Part shown: positions 32,792 through 41,724 of the stretch, piece by piece
Layout of the letters: each line of letters starts with the position of its first letter
Position numbering within the stretch: position 1 is the first letter of the stretch
Assembly (NCBI RefSeq): GCF_001654495.1
Contig: NZ_CP015849.1
Span: forward strand, 4,439,501 to 4,503,500
Direction: 5' to 3'
From: Streptomyces sp. SAT1
Lineage (GTDB): Bacteria > Actinomycetota > Actinomycetes > Streptomycetales > Streptomycetaceae
DNA: 64,000 nt
Made by a program: the position numbers and the translations under genes
The notes under the pieces: model-generated
The model's input: the letters and a program-made list of their open reading frames with translations, nothing else
Told to the model about the DNA's origin: nothing
The model's database searches: none

Positions 32792-33805
32792 ATGGCCAAC
32801 GACCGACCTCGCGTGCTCTCCGGAATCCAGCCCACCGCAGGCTCGTTCCACCTCGGCAACTACCTCGGCGCCGTCCGCCAGTGGGTGGCCCTCCAGGAGT
32901 CCCACGACGCCTTCTACATGGTCGTCGACCTGCACGCGATCACGGTCCCGCAGGACCCGGCCGAGCTGCGCGCCAACACCCGGCTGGCCGCCGCCCAGCT
33001 GCTGGCCGCCGGTCTCGACCCGGAGCGCTGCACGCTGTTCGTCCAGAGCCATGTGCCCGAGCACGCCCAGCTCGCCTGGGTCATGAACTGCCTCACCGGC
33101 TTCGGCGAGGCGTCCCGGATGACCCAGTTCAAGGACAAGTCCGCCAAGCAGGGTGCCGACCGGGCCTCCGTCGGCCTGTTCACCTACCCCGTCCTCCAGG
33201 TCGCCGACATCCTCCTCTACCAGGCCCACCAGGTGCCGGTCGGCGAGGACCAGCGCCAGCACATCGAGCTGACCCGCGACCTGGCCGAGCGCTTCAACGG
33301 CCGCTTCGGCGAGACCTTCACCGTCCCCTCCGCGTACATCCTCAAGGAGACGGCGAAGATCTACGACCTCCAGGAGCCGTCGATCAAGATGAGCAAGTCG
33401 GCGTCCACGCCGAAGGGCCTCATCAACCTGCTCGACGACCCGAGGACCACCGCGAAGAAGGTCAGGAGCGCGGTCACCGACACCGACACGGTCATCCGCT
33501 TCGACCCCGAGGCCAAGCCCGGCGTCAGCAACCTGCTGTCGATCTACGCCACGCTCACCGGCACGGGCGTCCCCGCGTTGGAGGAGAAGTACGAGGGCAA
33601 GGGGTACGGCGCGCTCAAGACGGACCTGGCCGAGGTCATGGTCGAGTTCGTGACGCCGTTCCGCGAGCAGACCCAGCAGTACCTGGACGACCCGGAGACG
33701 CTGGACGCGATCCTGGCCAAGGGCGCCGAGAAGGCCCGCGCCGTCGCCGCGGAGACCCTCGCCCACGCGTACGACCGGGTGGGCTTCCTGCCGGCCAAGC
33801 ACTGA
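32792..33805 (+). CDS. trpS: Tryptophanyl-tRNA synthetase
   Basis: This 337-residue class I synthetase has the HIGH-like signature GIQPTAGSFHLGNYLGAV, VDLHAITVP, and the KMSKS loop EPSIKMSKSASTPKG. The ATG at 32792 is preferred because GAGAGA sits 9 bases upstream; an ATG at 32783 is in frame. It lies downstream of glyA with an intervening terminator, so it has its own promoter. Some Streptomyces carry a second, indolmycin-resistant TrpRS; this one shows nothing that would mark it as such. Confidence 0.95.
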   Translation: MANDRPRVLSGIQPTAGSFHLGNYLGAVRQWVALQESHDAFYMVVDLHAITVPQDPAELRANTRLAAAQLLAAGLDPERCTLFVQSHVPEHAQLAWVMNCLTGFGEASRMTQFKDKSAKQGADRASVGLFTYPVLQVADILLYQAHQVPVGEDQRQHIELTRDLAERFNGRFGETFTVPSAYILKETAKIYDLQEPSIKMSKSASTPKGLINLLDDPRTTAKKVRSAVTDTDTVIRFDPEAKPGVSNLLSIYATLTGTGVPALEEKYEGKGYGALKTDLAEVMVEFVTPFREQTQQYLDDPETLDAILAKGAEKARAVAAETLAHAYDRVGFLPAKH

Positions 33806-34032
33806 GGCGCACCCCCGCTCGCGACCGTCCCGTACGAAGCGCCGTACATCACTGCGGCTGCGCCTGCCCATCGCCGGGCCGTGGCCGTACAGTCGATAGC
33901 CGGACGGCCGGGACGAAACGGCCGGGAAGACGCGAGAGCGCACGAGACGGCACGAGCCCGCCCGGCCCTCGCCCGCGGGGACGGCACGGACAGCAGAGCA
34001 GAGACCACATCGGCACGACGACAGGAGACGAC

Positions 34033-34614
34033 GTGGGGACCGTAACGATCGGTGTGTCGATCGCGGTCCCGGAGCCCCACGGCAGCCTGCTCCAGGAGCG
34101 GCGCGCGGGCTTCGGCGACGCCGCGGCTCACGGCATCCCCACGCATGTCACCCTGCTCCCGCCGACCGAGGTCGACCGGGCCGCGCTGCCGGCCGTCGAG
34201 GCCCATCTGACCGAGGTGGCGGCGGCCGGGCGGTCCTTCCCGATGCGGCTGTCCGGCACCGACACCTTCCGGCCGCTGTCGCCGGTGGTGTACGTCCGGG
34301 TCGTCGAGGGCGCCGAGGCGTGCGCCCGGCTCCAGGAGCGGGTCCGGGACGCCTCCGGGCCGGTGGCCCGCGAACTCCAGTTCCCGTACCACCCGCACGT
34401 CACGGTCGCGCACGGCATCGACGAGGCCGCGATGGACCGCGCCTTCGCGGAGCTGGCCGGGTACGAGGCCGCCTGGACGTGCACCGGTTTCGCGCTGCAC
34501 GAGCAGGGCCCCGACGGGGTGTGGCGCAAGCTGCGGGAGTTCTCCTTCGGCGGCCGCGCGGTGGTGCCCCCGCAGGCGGCCCCCGTCGACCGCGGCACCC
34601 TGCCCGCCCGCTAG
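34033..34614 (+). CDS. 2'-5' RNA ligase / 2H phosphoesterase family protein
   Basis: The 193-residue protein carries the two HxT motifs of 2H phosphoesterases: HVTLLPP near residue 38 and HVTVAHG near residue 120. They form the twin His active site acting on 2',3'-cyclic or 2'-5' phosphodiester bonds. GTG start at 34033 follows AGGAG by seven bases. Its position after trpS is conserved in Streptomyces. Biological RNA substrate is unknown. Confidence 0.88.
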   Translation: MGTVTIGVSIAVPEPHGSLLQERRAGFGDAAAHGIPTHVTLLPPTEVDRAALPAVEAHLTEVAAAGRSFPMRLSGTDTFRPLSPVVYVRVVEGAEACARLQERVRDASGPVARELQFPYHPHVTVAHGIDEAAMDRAFAELAGYEAAWTCTGFALHEQGPDGVWRKLREFSFGGRAVVPPQAAPVDRGTLPAR

Positions 34615-34635
34615 GACAGGTCCTCAGGACCTGTC
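34615..34635. terminator. Bidirectional terminator
   Basis: GACAGGTCC-TCA-GGACCTGTC is a perfect 9-base stem with a 3-base loop touching the stop of the RNA-ligase-like gene, between converging genes. Confidence 0.85.
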
Positions 34636-34669
34636 GTCACCTTCCCGCCTGCCCCGGGCGCCCGCCCCG

Positions 34670-35506
34670 CTACAGCGGCAGCCGCCGGTACAGCCCGCGC
34701 GGCAGATGCCGCAGCGCCGTCGTGACCGCCCGCAGCGCGCCCGGCACCCACACGGTCTCCGAGTGCCGCCGCAGGCCCAGCTCGACGGCGGTGGCGACCT
34801 CGCCCGGCGTGCTCGCCAGCGGCGGCACCGCGCGGCCCGCCGTGGCCCGGGACGTCACGAACGCGGGGCGTACGAGCATCACGTGCACGCCCGTCCCGTA
34901 CAGCGCGTCGCCCAGGCCCTGGGTGAAGGTGTCCAGGCCCGCCTTGCTGGAGCCGTAGATGAAGTCGGTGCGGCGGGCCCGTTCGGCGGCGGCCGCGGAG
35001 AGGACGGCCAGGGAGCCGTGCCCCTGGTTCTGCAGGGCGCGCGCGGCCACCAGGGACGCCGAGACCGCGCCGGAGTAGTTGGTCTGGGCGACGTGCACCG
35101 CGTTCAGCGGCTCCCGCTCGTCGTACGCCTGGTCGCCCAGGACGCCGAAGGCCAGCAGCACCAGGTCGACGGGGCCCTCGGCGAACACCTTGCCGAGCAC
35201 GCTCTCGTGCGCGCCGCAGTCGAGCGCGTCGAAGGCGACCGTGCGCACCTCGGCGCCCAGTGCCCGCAGCCGGGCCGCCTCCTCGGCCAGGGCGGGCGCG
35301 GACCGGCCCGCCAGCCACACCGTGCGGGTACGGCGCGCGATCAGCCGCCGCACGGTGGCCAGCGCGATCTCGGAGGTGCCGCCGAGCACCAGCACGGAGC
35401 GCGGCAGCCGGCCGGGTCCCGGATCGGTGAGCCGGGGGACCAGCCGGGCCAGGGAACGGACGGGACGGGAGACGGGACGGGGGGCCGCGCCGGGGGCGAT
35501 CTTCAC
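34670..35506 (-). CDS. SDR oxidoreductase, DprE2-like keto-ribose reductase family
   Basis: The 278-residue short-chain dehydrogenase has the NAD(P) motif SVLVLGGTSEIALATVRRL, VLLAFGVLG, VLSAAAAER and the catalytic YGSSKAGLDTF (Tyr-x-x-x-Lys). The GGTSEIA form matches decaprenylphospho-erythro-pentofuranosid-2-ulose 2-reductase (DprE2), which makes the arabinose donor with DprE1. No DprE1 gene is adjacent. Streptomyces lacks arabinogalactan, so the true substrate is uncertain. GTG start 35506. Divergent from the YihY gene. Confidence 0.82.
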   Translation of the reverse strand: MKIAPGAAPRPVSRPVRSLARLVPRLTDPGPGRLPRSVLVLGGTSEIALATVRRLIARRTRTVWLAGRSAPALAEEAARLRALGAEVRTVAFDALDCGAHESVLGKVFAEGPVDLVLLAFGVLGDQAYDEREPLNAVHVAQTNYSGAVSASLVAARALQNQGHGSLAVLSAAAAERARRTDFIYGSSKAGLDTFTQGLGDALYGTGVHVMLVRPAFVTSRATAGRAVPPLASTPGEVATAVELGLRRHSETVWVPGALRAVTTALRHLPRGLYRRLPL

Positions 35507-35592
35507 GGCAGACGACTGTATCGTCCGCTTATGGGCGTTCTGTCGTAGAAACGCGGTGTTGACGCGGCGCCTGAGCGGGCACAAGTCCGATC

Positions 35593-36552
35593 ATGGACTG
35601 GCTGAAGAACCTCCCCGTGATCGGCCCGTGGCTGACACGTCTGATGCAGACGCACGCGTGGCGGTCGTACGAACGTCTGGACCGGGTCAAATGGACCCGG
35701 CTCGCCGCCGCCATGACGTTCGTCAGCTTCATCGCGCTGTTCCCGCTGCTGACCCTGGCCGCCGCGATCGGCGCCGCCACCCTCAGCACCCGGCAGCAGC
35801 ACACCATGGAGAGCAAGATCGCCCAGCAGTTCCCGGGCCTGGGCGACCAGCTGCACATCACCTCGCTGGCGCAGAACGCGGGCACCGTCGGGATCATCGC
35901 CGGTGCCGCCCTGCTCTTCACCGGCATGGGCTGGGTCGGCCAGATGCGCGACTGCCTGCGCGCCGTGTGGGAGCTGCCGGACCCGGAGAAGAACCCGGTG
36001 GTGAGCAAGGTCCAGGACGCGGGGATCCTGGTGGGCTTCGGCGGCGCGGTGCTGATCACGCTCGCCGTCTCCACCGTCGCCTCGGCCGCCGTCGGCTGGA
36101 CCTCGCGCGCGGTGGGCCTGGGCGAGGACGGCGCGGGCAGCGTGGTCCTGCGGGTCATCGCGTTCGCCGTCGCGGTGCTCGCCGACTTCCTGGTGCTCCT
36201 GTACGTGCTGACGCTGCTGCCCGGCGTCGAGCCGCCGCGCCACCGCCTGGTCGTCGCCGCGCTGCTCGGCGCGGTCGGCTTCGAGCTGCTGAAGCTGCTG
36301 CTCAGCGGCTATATCCAAGGGGTGGCGGCGAAGAGCATGTACGGCGCGTTCGGGGTCCCGGTCGCGCTGCTGCTGTGGATCAACTTCACGGCCAAGCTGG
36401 TGCTGTACTGCTCCGCCTGGACCGCGACCGGCAGCGCGGCGGAGGCGGACGGGGACGCCGCCGGTCCGGGGACCGGCGGCGCGGACGACGGCGGCGGCGA
36501 CGCGACCGAAGGGCCCGGCGGGCGGCTCAGGGGCGCGGATGGCGCCGCATGA
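35593..36552 (+). CDS. YihY/BrkB family membrane protein
   Basis: The 319-residue polytopic protein has the YihY pattern: RLAAAMTFVSFIALFPLLTLAAAIG, then SLAQNAGTVGIIAGAALLFTGMGWVG, ILVGFGGAVLITLAVSTVASAA, FAVAVLADFLVLLYVLTLLPG, LVVAALLGAVGFELLKLLLSGY and FGVPVALLLWINFTAKLVLYCSAW. About six spans and an acidic disordered tail. The family is of unknown function, despite the former RNase BN name. Its 3' end overlaps the converging carboxypeptidase gene by 26 bases. Confidence 0.92.
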   Translation: MDWLKNLPVIGPWLTRLMQTHAWRSYERLDRVKWTRLAAAMTFVSFIALFPLLTLAAAIGAATLSTRQQHTMESKIAQQFPGLGDQLHITSLAQNAGTVGIIAGAALLFTGMGWVGQMRDCLRAVWELPDPEKNPVVSKVQDAGILVGFGGAVLITLAVSTVASAAVGWTSRAVGLGEDGAGSVVLRVIAFAVAVLADFLVLLYVLTLLPGVEPPRHRLVVAALLGAVGFELLKLLLSGYIQGVAAKSMYGAFGVPVALLLWINFTAKLVLYCSAWTATGSAAEADGDAAGPGTGGADDGGGDATEGPGGRLRGADGAA

Positions 36553-37774
36553 GCTCCGGCAGCGGCCAGCGGCGGTTGACCAGGAAGGCACCGGCCGCCA
36601 GCAGCACCAGCACCCCGCCGGCGATGCCGAGCGCGATCCCCATGCCACCGGAGCCGCTCCCGGCGGCGCTCGCGGTCTTCGCCGTGCCCTGCGTGCCGTC
36701 GGCCGGCGCGCTCGGGTCCGGCTGCGCACCGGCCGCCTGGGCGCTCCTGGGCCGTACCAGGGTGCCCACCGGCTGCACCTTGCCGGCCGCCTTGAAGCCC
36801 CAGTCGAAGAGCCGGCCGGTCTCCCGGTAGACCTCGTCGTGCACGCTGCTCTGCGGGTTCATCACCGTCACGAGCAGCACCCTGCCGTCGCGCTCGGCGA
36901 CGCCGGTGAAGGTGTTGCCCGCGTTGGTGGTGTAACCGTTCTTCACGCCCGCGATGCCCGGGTAGACGGGCAGCCCGGCGTCACCGGCGAGCAGCCGGTT
37001 GGTGTTCTGGATCTCGAAGGAGCCCCGGGAGGACCGCCCCCTCTTGTTCTTGGTGGTCTCGCCGGGGAAGGCGGCGCGCACGGTCGAGCAGTACTCCCGG
37101 AAGTCCTTCTTCTGGAGCCCGGAGCGGGCGAAGAGGGTGAGGTCGTACGCCGAGGAGACCTGGCCGGGGGCGTCGTAGCCGTCCGGGCTCACCACGTGGG
37201 TGTCCAGCGCCTGGAGGTCCTGGGCGTGCGCGTTCATGTCCTGCACGGTCCGGGCCACTCCGCTGTTCATGGCGGACAGCACGTGCACGGCGTCGTTGCC
37301 GGACCGCAGGAAGACGCCCAGCCACAGGTCGTGGACGGAGTAGGTCTCGTTCTCCTTGATCCCGACCAGGCTGGAGCCCTCGCCCATCCCGGCCAGGTCG
37401 CCCGGGGTGACCTTGTGCGTCTGGGTCTTGGGGAACTTCGGCAGCACGGTGTCGGCGAAGAGCATCTTCAGGGTGCTGGCCGGGGGCAGCCGCCAGTGCG
37501 CGTTGTGCGCGGCGAGCACCTGCCCGGACTCGGCGTCGGCGACGATCCAGGAGCGCGCGGTCAGCTCCTTGGGCAGGGCGGGCACCCCGGGGGCCAGGGC
37601 GACCTGGGTGCCGGGCTGGGCCAGCCGGGCACCGCCCACGCCGGACATGTGCGCCGGGGGAGTGGCCGTGGGTGCGGGCGCGGCGAGCGCGGCGGGCGCG
37701 GTCACGGAGAGGGACAGCAGGGCGGCGGAGGCGACCAGCAGCGAGCGGCGGACGGTCCTGGGAGGTGCGGGCAC
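36527..37774 (-). CDS. D-alanyl-D-alanine carboxypeptidase (PBP5/DacA type)
   Basis: An exported penicillin-binding protein that trims the terminal D-Ala of peptidoglycan. The three catalytic motifs are clear: SxxK in PPASTLKMLFADT, SxN in FLRSGNDAVHVL, and KxG as GVKNGYTTNAGNTF. There is an N-terminal signal peptide (SLLVASAALLSLSVTAPAALAAPA) and a C-terminal anchor (GIALGIAGGVLVLLAAGAFLV) with a basic tail. The GTG at 37774 is chosen to place the signal near the start; an upstream GTG about 15 codons earlier is possible. Length about 415 residues. Confidence 0.9.
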   Translation of the reverse strand: MPAPPRTVRRSLLVASAALLSLSVTAPAALAAPAPTATPPAHMSGVGGARLAQPGTQVALAPGVPALPKELTARSWIVADAESGQVLAAHNAHWRLPPASTLKMLFADTVLPKFPKTQTHKVTPGDLAGMGEGSSLVGIKENETYSVHDLWLGVFLRSGNDAVHVLSAMNSGVARTVQDMNAHAQDLQALDTHVVSPDGYDAPGQVSSAYDLTLFARSGLQKKDFREYCSTVRAAFPGETTKNKRGRSSRGSFEIQNTNRLLAGDAGLPVYPGIAGVKNGYTTNAGNTFTGVAERDGRVLLVTVMNPQSSVHDEVYRETGRLFDWGFKAAGKVQPVGTLVRPRSAQAAGAQPDPSAPADGTQGTAKTASAAGSGSGGMGIALGIAGGVLVLLAAGAFLVNRRWPLPELMRRHPRP

Positions 37775-37877
37775 GGTCGGAAACGTACCTGTCGTGTCCA
37801 CCGCCGCCCCACCCCGGGGCCGGTTCCCGGCCGTACCCCGCCCCCGGCCCCGGACACCCGGCAGCGATACTGAGGGT

Positions 37878-38117
37878 ATGAAGCTCAGCCGCCCCGTCTC
37901 CTGGTTCCTGCTCGCCTTCGGGGTGTGGAGCTGGGTCATCTGGATCACTTTCGTCAAGAATCTCGTCAAGGACAGCAGCGGGCTCGCGTTCGACGACGGT
38001 CATCCGACGGCGTACTTCTGGGTCCACCTGGCGTTGGCGGTCGTCTCCTTCGTATGGGGGACGGTCATCGGGGGCCTCGGGTTGCGCGGGCTGCGCGCAC
38101 TGCGCCGGATGTCATAA
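37878..38117 (+). CDS. SCO4848-family small membrane protein
   Basis: The 79-residue protein has two hydrophobic segments, SWFLLAFGVWSWVIWITFVKN and AYFWVHLALAVVSFVWGTVIGGLGLRGLRAL. It matches the conserved small membrane protein called SCO4848 family, always divergent from a D-Ala-D-Ala carboxypeptidase in Streptomyces. Role unknown; linkage suggests cell-wall work. ATG preceded by TGAGGGT. Confidence 0.88.
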   Translation: MKLSRPVSWFLLAFGVWSWVIWITFVKNLVKDSSGLAFDDGHPTAYFWVHLALAVVSFVWGTVIGGLGLRGLRALRRMS

Positions 38118-38420
38118 CGGGCCGGGCGGACCGGGCGGCTGACGTTCCGTCCGGAACCGGGACGGGCGTCCAGGTGTGTGGCGTATCACCTTTCATCCCG
38201 GAAGGACGGATGAAAAGGAGTAAAACGTACATTCATCGCCCTCTGAGGGGCGCCTGAGGACATCCTGTGAAACAAAGCGACAACACTTCTTCATAACGTC
38301 TTTTCATCCCTTCCTGGAACCTCTTCCCCGAGGTGAACATCGTGTGATTATGTGTGCGCGGCCCTTAGGGGTGTGGCATATGCACGGCGGCTCGCGAAGG
38401 GCCTGGGGAGGGCATCACCG
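38118..38420. other. AT-richer intergenic region upstream of the peptide-binding protein
   Basis: About 300 bases with no gene, noticeably AT-richer than the surroundings from 38190 to 38360. It contains repeated TTTCATCC sites and probably the promoter of the solute-binding protein. Confidence 0.55.
38191..38215. promoter_or_regulatory. TTTCATCC inverted repeat
   Basis: TTTCATCC (38191) and GGATGAAA (38208) are exact inverted arms with a 9-base spacer; another direct TTTCATCC recurs near 38301. Such spaced copies in one promoter suggest cooperative regulator binding. Confidence 0.55.
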
Positions 38421-39977
38421 ATGCGGTCGGTTCGCATGCGGATTCTGCTGACACTGCTGGTTCTGGCGGTGGTCGGCGTGGGCGGCTGGCAACTCCTGCC
38501 GTCGCAGGGTGACAAGGACAAGGCGATCATCCTGGGCACCACGGACGCCGTCACCTCGCTGGACCCGGCCGGTGCCTACGACGCCGGTTCCTGGGCCCTG
38601 TACAGCAACGTCTTCCAGTCGCTGCTGACCTTCGAGCCCGGCGGCACCCAGCCGGTGCCGGACGCCGCCAAGGACTGCGGCTTCACCGGCGGCGGTTCGC
38701 GCACCTACCGCTGCACGGTCCGCGAGGGGCTCAAGTTCCCCAGCGGCCGGACGATGACCGCCGAGGACGTCAAGTACTCCTTCGACCGGGTCAAGAAGAT
38801 CAACTCCCAGGTCGGCCCGTCCTCCCTGTTCTCCACCCTGGGCTCGGTGGAGGCCGACGGCATGACCGTCACCTTCCACCTCTCCACGCCCGACACCACC
38901 TTCCCGCTGAAGGCCGCCACCGGCGCCGGCTCCATCGTCGACCACACCCGCTACGCGCTGGACTCGCTGCGCACCGGGAACGACGCCGACGGCACCGGCC
39001 CCTACCGCCTGACCGGCTACAGCAAGGACAAGAGCGCCGAGCTGAAGCCCAACGGCTCCTACAAGGGCGCCATCAGCGGCTCCGCCAAGCCGGTCCAGGT
39101 GCGCTACTTCACCGAGGGCACCGCGCTCGACAAGGCGTGGGAGGACAAGCAGGTCGACGTCGCCACCCGCACGCTGACCCCGAAGGTGCTCGCCGGGCTG
39201 AACCCGAGCGACCCCAAGCAGCGCGTGTCGGTGTCCGACAGCGCCGAGACCCGCAACCTGTACCTCAACACGCACGACTCCTCGCCGCTGCACGACGCCC
39301 GGGTCCGCCGCGCCATCGCCTGGCTGGTCAACCGCGAGGAGCTCGTCACCTCCGTCTACGACGGCACGGTCGACGCGCTGTACTCCCTGGTCCCGGCCGG
39401 CATCACCGGACACACCACGTCCTTCTTCGACTCCTACCCGGCCCAGAGCGCCAAGAAGGCCCGCGACCTGCTGAAGGACGCGGGCGTCTCCACGCCGGTG
39501 CGCTTCACCTACGGTTACGGCGAGGGCCGCGGCCAGGGCGCCCAGGAAGCCGCGGAGATCAAGAAGCAGCTGGAGGCGAGCGGCCTGTTCAAGGTCGACG
39601 TCAAGGGCTACGAGTGGACCGACTTCCAGAAGCGGTACACCTCCGGCAAGCTCGACGCCTGGGCCGTCGGCTGGGTCGCCGACTACCCCGACCCGGACAC
39701 CTTCGGCGGCCCGCTCGTCGGCACCGGCAGCAGCATGAACACCGGCTACAGCAGCAAGGCCGTCGACGCACTCGTCTCCGACAGCCAGCAGTACACCGAC
39801 CGCAGCCGCGCGGCCACCGACTTCCGCAGCCTTCAGGCGAAGGTGGCCGAGGACGTCCCGCTGGTCCCGCTGTGGCAGCAGAAGGAGTACGTCGTCACCA
39901 CCGAGGACGTCGGCGGCGGCCAGTACCTCTCGGACGGCACGGGCGTCTTCCGCCTGTGGAAGCTCACCTGGATCTGA
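38421..39977 (+). CDS. Orphan peptide/oligopeptide ABC substrate-binding protein (SBP_bac_5)
   Basis: The 518-residue exported protein has an N-terminal anchor (MRILLTLLVLAVVGVGGWQLL) without a lipobox Cys, then the SBP_bac_5 fold: GTTDAVTSLDPAGAYDAGSW, YRCTVREGLKFPSGRTMTAEDVKYSFDRV, GTGPYRLTGY, HDARVRRAIAWLVNREELV, and WAVGWVADYPDPDTF. These proteins capture peptides, nickel or sugars for an ABC importer. No permease or ATPase is adjacent, so it must use a distant system or act as a sensor. It ends at a strong hairpin. Confidence 0.92.
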   Translation: MRSVRMRILLTLLVLAVVGVGGWQLLPSQGDKDKAIILGTTDAVTSLDPAGAYDAGSWALYSNVFQSLLTFEPGGTQPVPDAAKDCGFTGGGSRTYRCTVREGLKFPSGRTMTAEDVKYSFDRVKKINSQVGPSSLFSTLGSVEADGMTVTFHLSTPDTTFPLKAATGAGSIVDHTRYALDSLRTGNDADGTGPYRLTGYSKDKSAELKPNGSYKGAISGSAKPVQVRYFTEGTALDKAWEDKQVDVATRTLTPKVLAGLNPSDPKQRVSVSDSAETRNLYLNTHDSSPLHDARVRRAIAWLVNREELVTSVYDGTVDALYSLVPAGITGHTTSFFDSYPAQSAKKARDLLKDAGVSTPVRFTYGYGEGRGQGAQEAAEIKKQLEASGLFKVDVKGYEWTDFQKRYTSGKLDAWAVGWVADYPDPDTFGGPLVGTGSSMNTGYSSKAVDALVSDSQQYTDRSRAATDFRSLQAKVAEDVPLVPLWQQKEYVVTTEDVGGGQYLSDGTGVFRLWKLTWI

Positions 39978-39984
39978 CCCGCAC

Positions 39985-40010
39985 CCGCCGGGCGGCCCGC
40001 CGCCCGGCGG
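39985..40010. terminator. Bidirectional hairpin terminator
   Basis: CCGCCGGGCGG and CCGCCCGGCGG are exact 11-base arms around CCCG, between the converging solute-binding and TetR genes. Confidence 0.85.
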
Positions 40011-40013
40011 CCG

Positions 40014-40775
40014 TCACGCCTGCTTGCGGGCCCTGGCCGCCGGATCCGGCAGCGCCTTCGTCATCCCCGGCAGGAAGTCCGTGAACAGCTCGTGCACGTC
40101 GAGCACGAGCGGACGCAGGGCCCGGAACCTGGCCAGCGACACCCCCCGCGCGGTGAGCCGGGCACCGCGCTCGGCCAGCCGGTAGCTGCGCTCACGGCCC
40201 TCGGTGCGGTCGAACACCCAGTACAGGACCAGGCCCATCTGGGCCAGCCACATCAGCTCGGGCAGCACCTCGCGCAGCTCCGCCGGCACCCTGGTCCGCG
40301 CCCCGTACAGCACCTCCTTGTGAACGCTCACCGCCTCCACGCGCGCGTGCTCGGACTCCGGGGAGAACGGGCTGAGCGGACTGTCGGGATCGGCGGCGTT
40401 CTTGAAGAACTGCACCGCGAACTCGTGGTACGGCGTGGCGACGTCGAGCCATGCCTTCAGCACACCCGCCAGCCGCGCCTGGAGACCCGTCTCGCGGGCC
40501 AGGACCTCGCGCACCGCCTCCCGGTGCTCGGCGGCGATCCGGTCGTAGAAGCCCTGGATCAGATGTTCCTTGCCCGCGAAGTAGTAGTACGCGTTGCCGA
40601 CCGAGACCCCGGCCTCCTGCGCGATGGCCCGCATCGTCGTCCGGTCGTAGCCGCGCTCCTGGAACAGGCGCATGGCCGTCTCCAGGATGAGGGCGCGGGT
40701 CTGCTCGGACTTGCTCGGGGCCGGGCCCGCGCCGCTGGTCACGCTCTTGCCGCCGGGGCTCTTCTTCTCGGACAC
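40014..40775 (-). CDS. TetR-family regulator
   Basis: The 253-residue protein has a TetR N-terminal HTH at about residues 25-70 (TRALILETAMRLFQERGYDRTTMRAIAQEAGVSVGNAYYYFAGKEHLIQGFY) and a ligand domain of helices with LPELMWLAQMGLVLYWVFDRTEGRERSYRLAERGARL. Start GTG at 40775. Target is not clear; the neighbouring VOC gene lies 45 bases upstream on the same strand. Confidence 0.92.
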   Translation of the reverse strand: MSEKKSPGGKSVTSGAGPAPSKSEQTRALILETAMRLFQERGYDRTTMRAIAQEAGVSVGNAYYYFAGKEHLIQGFYDRIAAEHREAVREVLARETGLQARLAGVLKAWLDVATPYHEFAVQFFKNAADPDSPLSPFSPESEHARVEAVSVHKEVLYGARTRVPAELREVLPELMWLAQMGLVLYWVFDRTEGRERSYRLAERGARLTARGVSLARFRALRPLVLDVHELFTDFLPGMTKALPDPAARARKQA

Positions 40776-40820
40776 GGACAGAGCCTAGCCAGTGCCCGCG
40801 CGCCGTCGGCGGCCGGCCGC

Positions 40821-41231
40821 TCAGGGCCTGCGGCCCAGCTCCGGGCGCTTGGTGTAGTCGGTGAGACCGAGGACGTTGCCCCAGGGGTCGGCGATCTCCA
40901 CGGTCCAGCCGGTCGCCTGCGCCACCGGCGCGTCCAGCGGCTCGATCCCGGCCGCCGCCAGCGCGCGGGCCGCCGCGCGGGCGTCCGGGACCTCCAGCCA
41001 CAGCCGCGGGGTGTGCCAGGGCGGCGGCCGGTGCCCGAGCGCCTCCTGACGGCGCAGCAGGATCCCCGGGGTCTCCCCGCCGACCTTCAGCAGCGCGATC
41101 CCCGCCTCGTCCAGCCGGAAGGCCACCGTGAACCCGGCCCGCCCGTAGAAGGCGGCGGCCTCGTCGAGATCACCCACGGCCAGCAGCACGTTGTCGAACC
41201 CGAGCAGCTCGTACGACTCGTCATCTGACAT
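40821..41231 (-). CDS. VOC/glyoxalase-fold protein
   Basis: The 136-residue protein has the paired beta-alpha-beta-beta-beta units of vicinal-oxygen-chelate proteins: GFDNVLLAVGDLDEAAAFYGRAGFTVAFRLDEAGIALL, then PRLWLEVPDARAAARALAAAGI and TGWTVEIADPWGNVLGLTDY. Members include glyoxalases, dioxygenases and bleomycin-type resistance proteins. Which one is undetermined. It is the last core gene before the accessory island. Confidence 0.88.
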   Translation of the reverse strand: MSDDESYELLGFDNVLLAVGDLDEAAAFYGRAGFTVAFRLDEAGIALLKVGGETPGILLRRQEALGHRPPPWHTPRLWLEVPDARAAARALAAAGIEPLDAPVAQATGWTVEIADPWGNVLGLTDYTKRPELGRRP

Positions 41232-41306
41232 GTGATCAGGTTAGGTACGGCCCGGCCGCCCGCCCGCGCGCCCACCCCGCACGGCGGCCCGCGAGGTCAC
41301 CCGCCC

Positions 41307-41355
41307 GGCGCACCGGTCCCGCGGGCCCTGTTCCGTACCGTTCCGTACCGGACGC
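41307..41355. repeat. Left 49-bp inverted repeat of accessory island
   Basis: This segment matches the reverse complement of 51491-51539 at 47 of 49 bases. It contains TTCCGTACCG twice in tandem. It lies just outside the MFS gene, in the spacer after the VOC gene, so it marks one edge of the 10.2-kb island. Confidence 0.92.
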
Positions 41356-41724
41356 TGTCGGTGAGTCCGGGGGCCGTGTGGGCGGCTCTGGCCGCGGCCA
41401 CCGGCTCACCGCACCACCGCAGCTCACCGAAATGGCCGTCCGCGCCGTCGAGGCCACGGTGACGGACCGCGCCGCCGACGGCACGGCTCACGCTGCGAGA
41501 ACCGGACCGAGCACCGCGCTGCCGCAACCGCGCGGCGCCTGACGTCATCCGGCGCACCGGCGGCACCGTGGATGTGAGTCCGGAAAACCATGGCCATGGC
41601 CGGGCTGTCCAGCCGGACCGGCTGCGGAGAGCAGTCCGTGCGGCACGATCCAACTCCACGTACCGCGCCCCATACACGGCTCGACGACCGCCTAGCCACA
41701 CTGGACACGGTCTTCTGGCCGCGC
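41356..41724. other. Gene-free island border
   Basis: About 370 bases inside the left repeat with no convincing gene on either strand. Short Arg/Pro-rich open frames are shadows. It may contain eroded coding DNA from the insertion event, but no transposase could be recognised. Confidence 0.5.

Noticed and set aside
32792..33805. Indolmycin-resistant second TrpRS
   Set aside because: No resistance-type change could be judged by eye and no cluster genes are adjacent; treated as housekeeping trpS.
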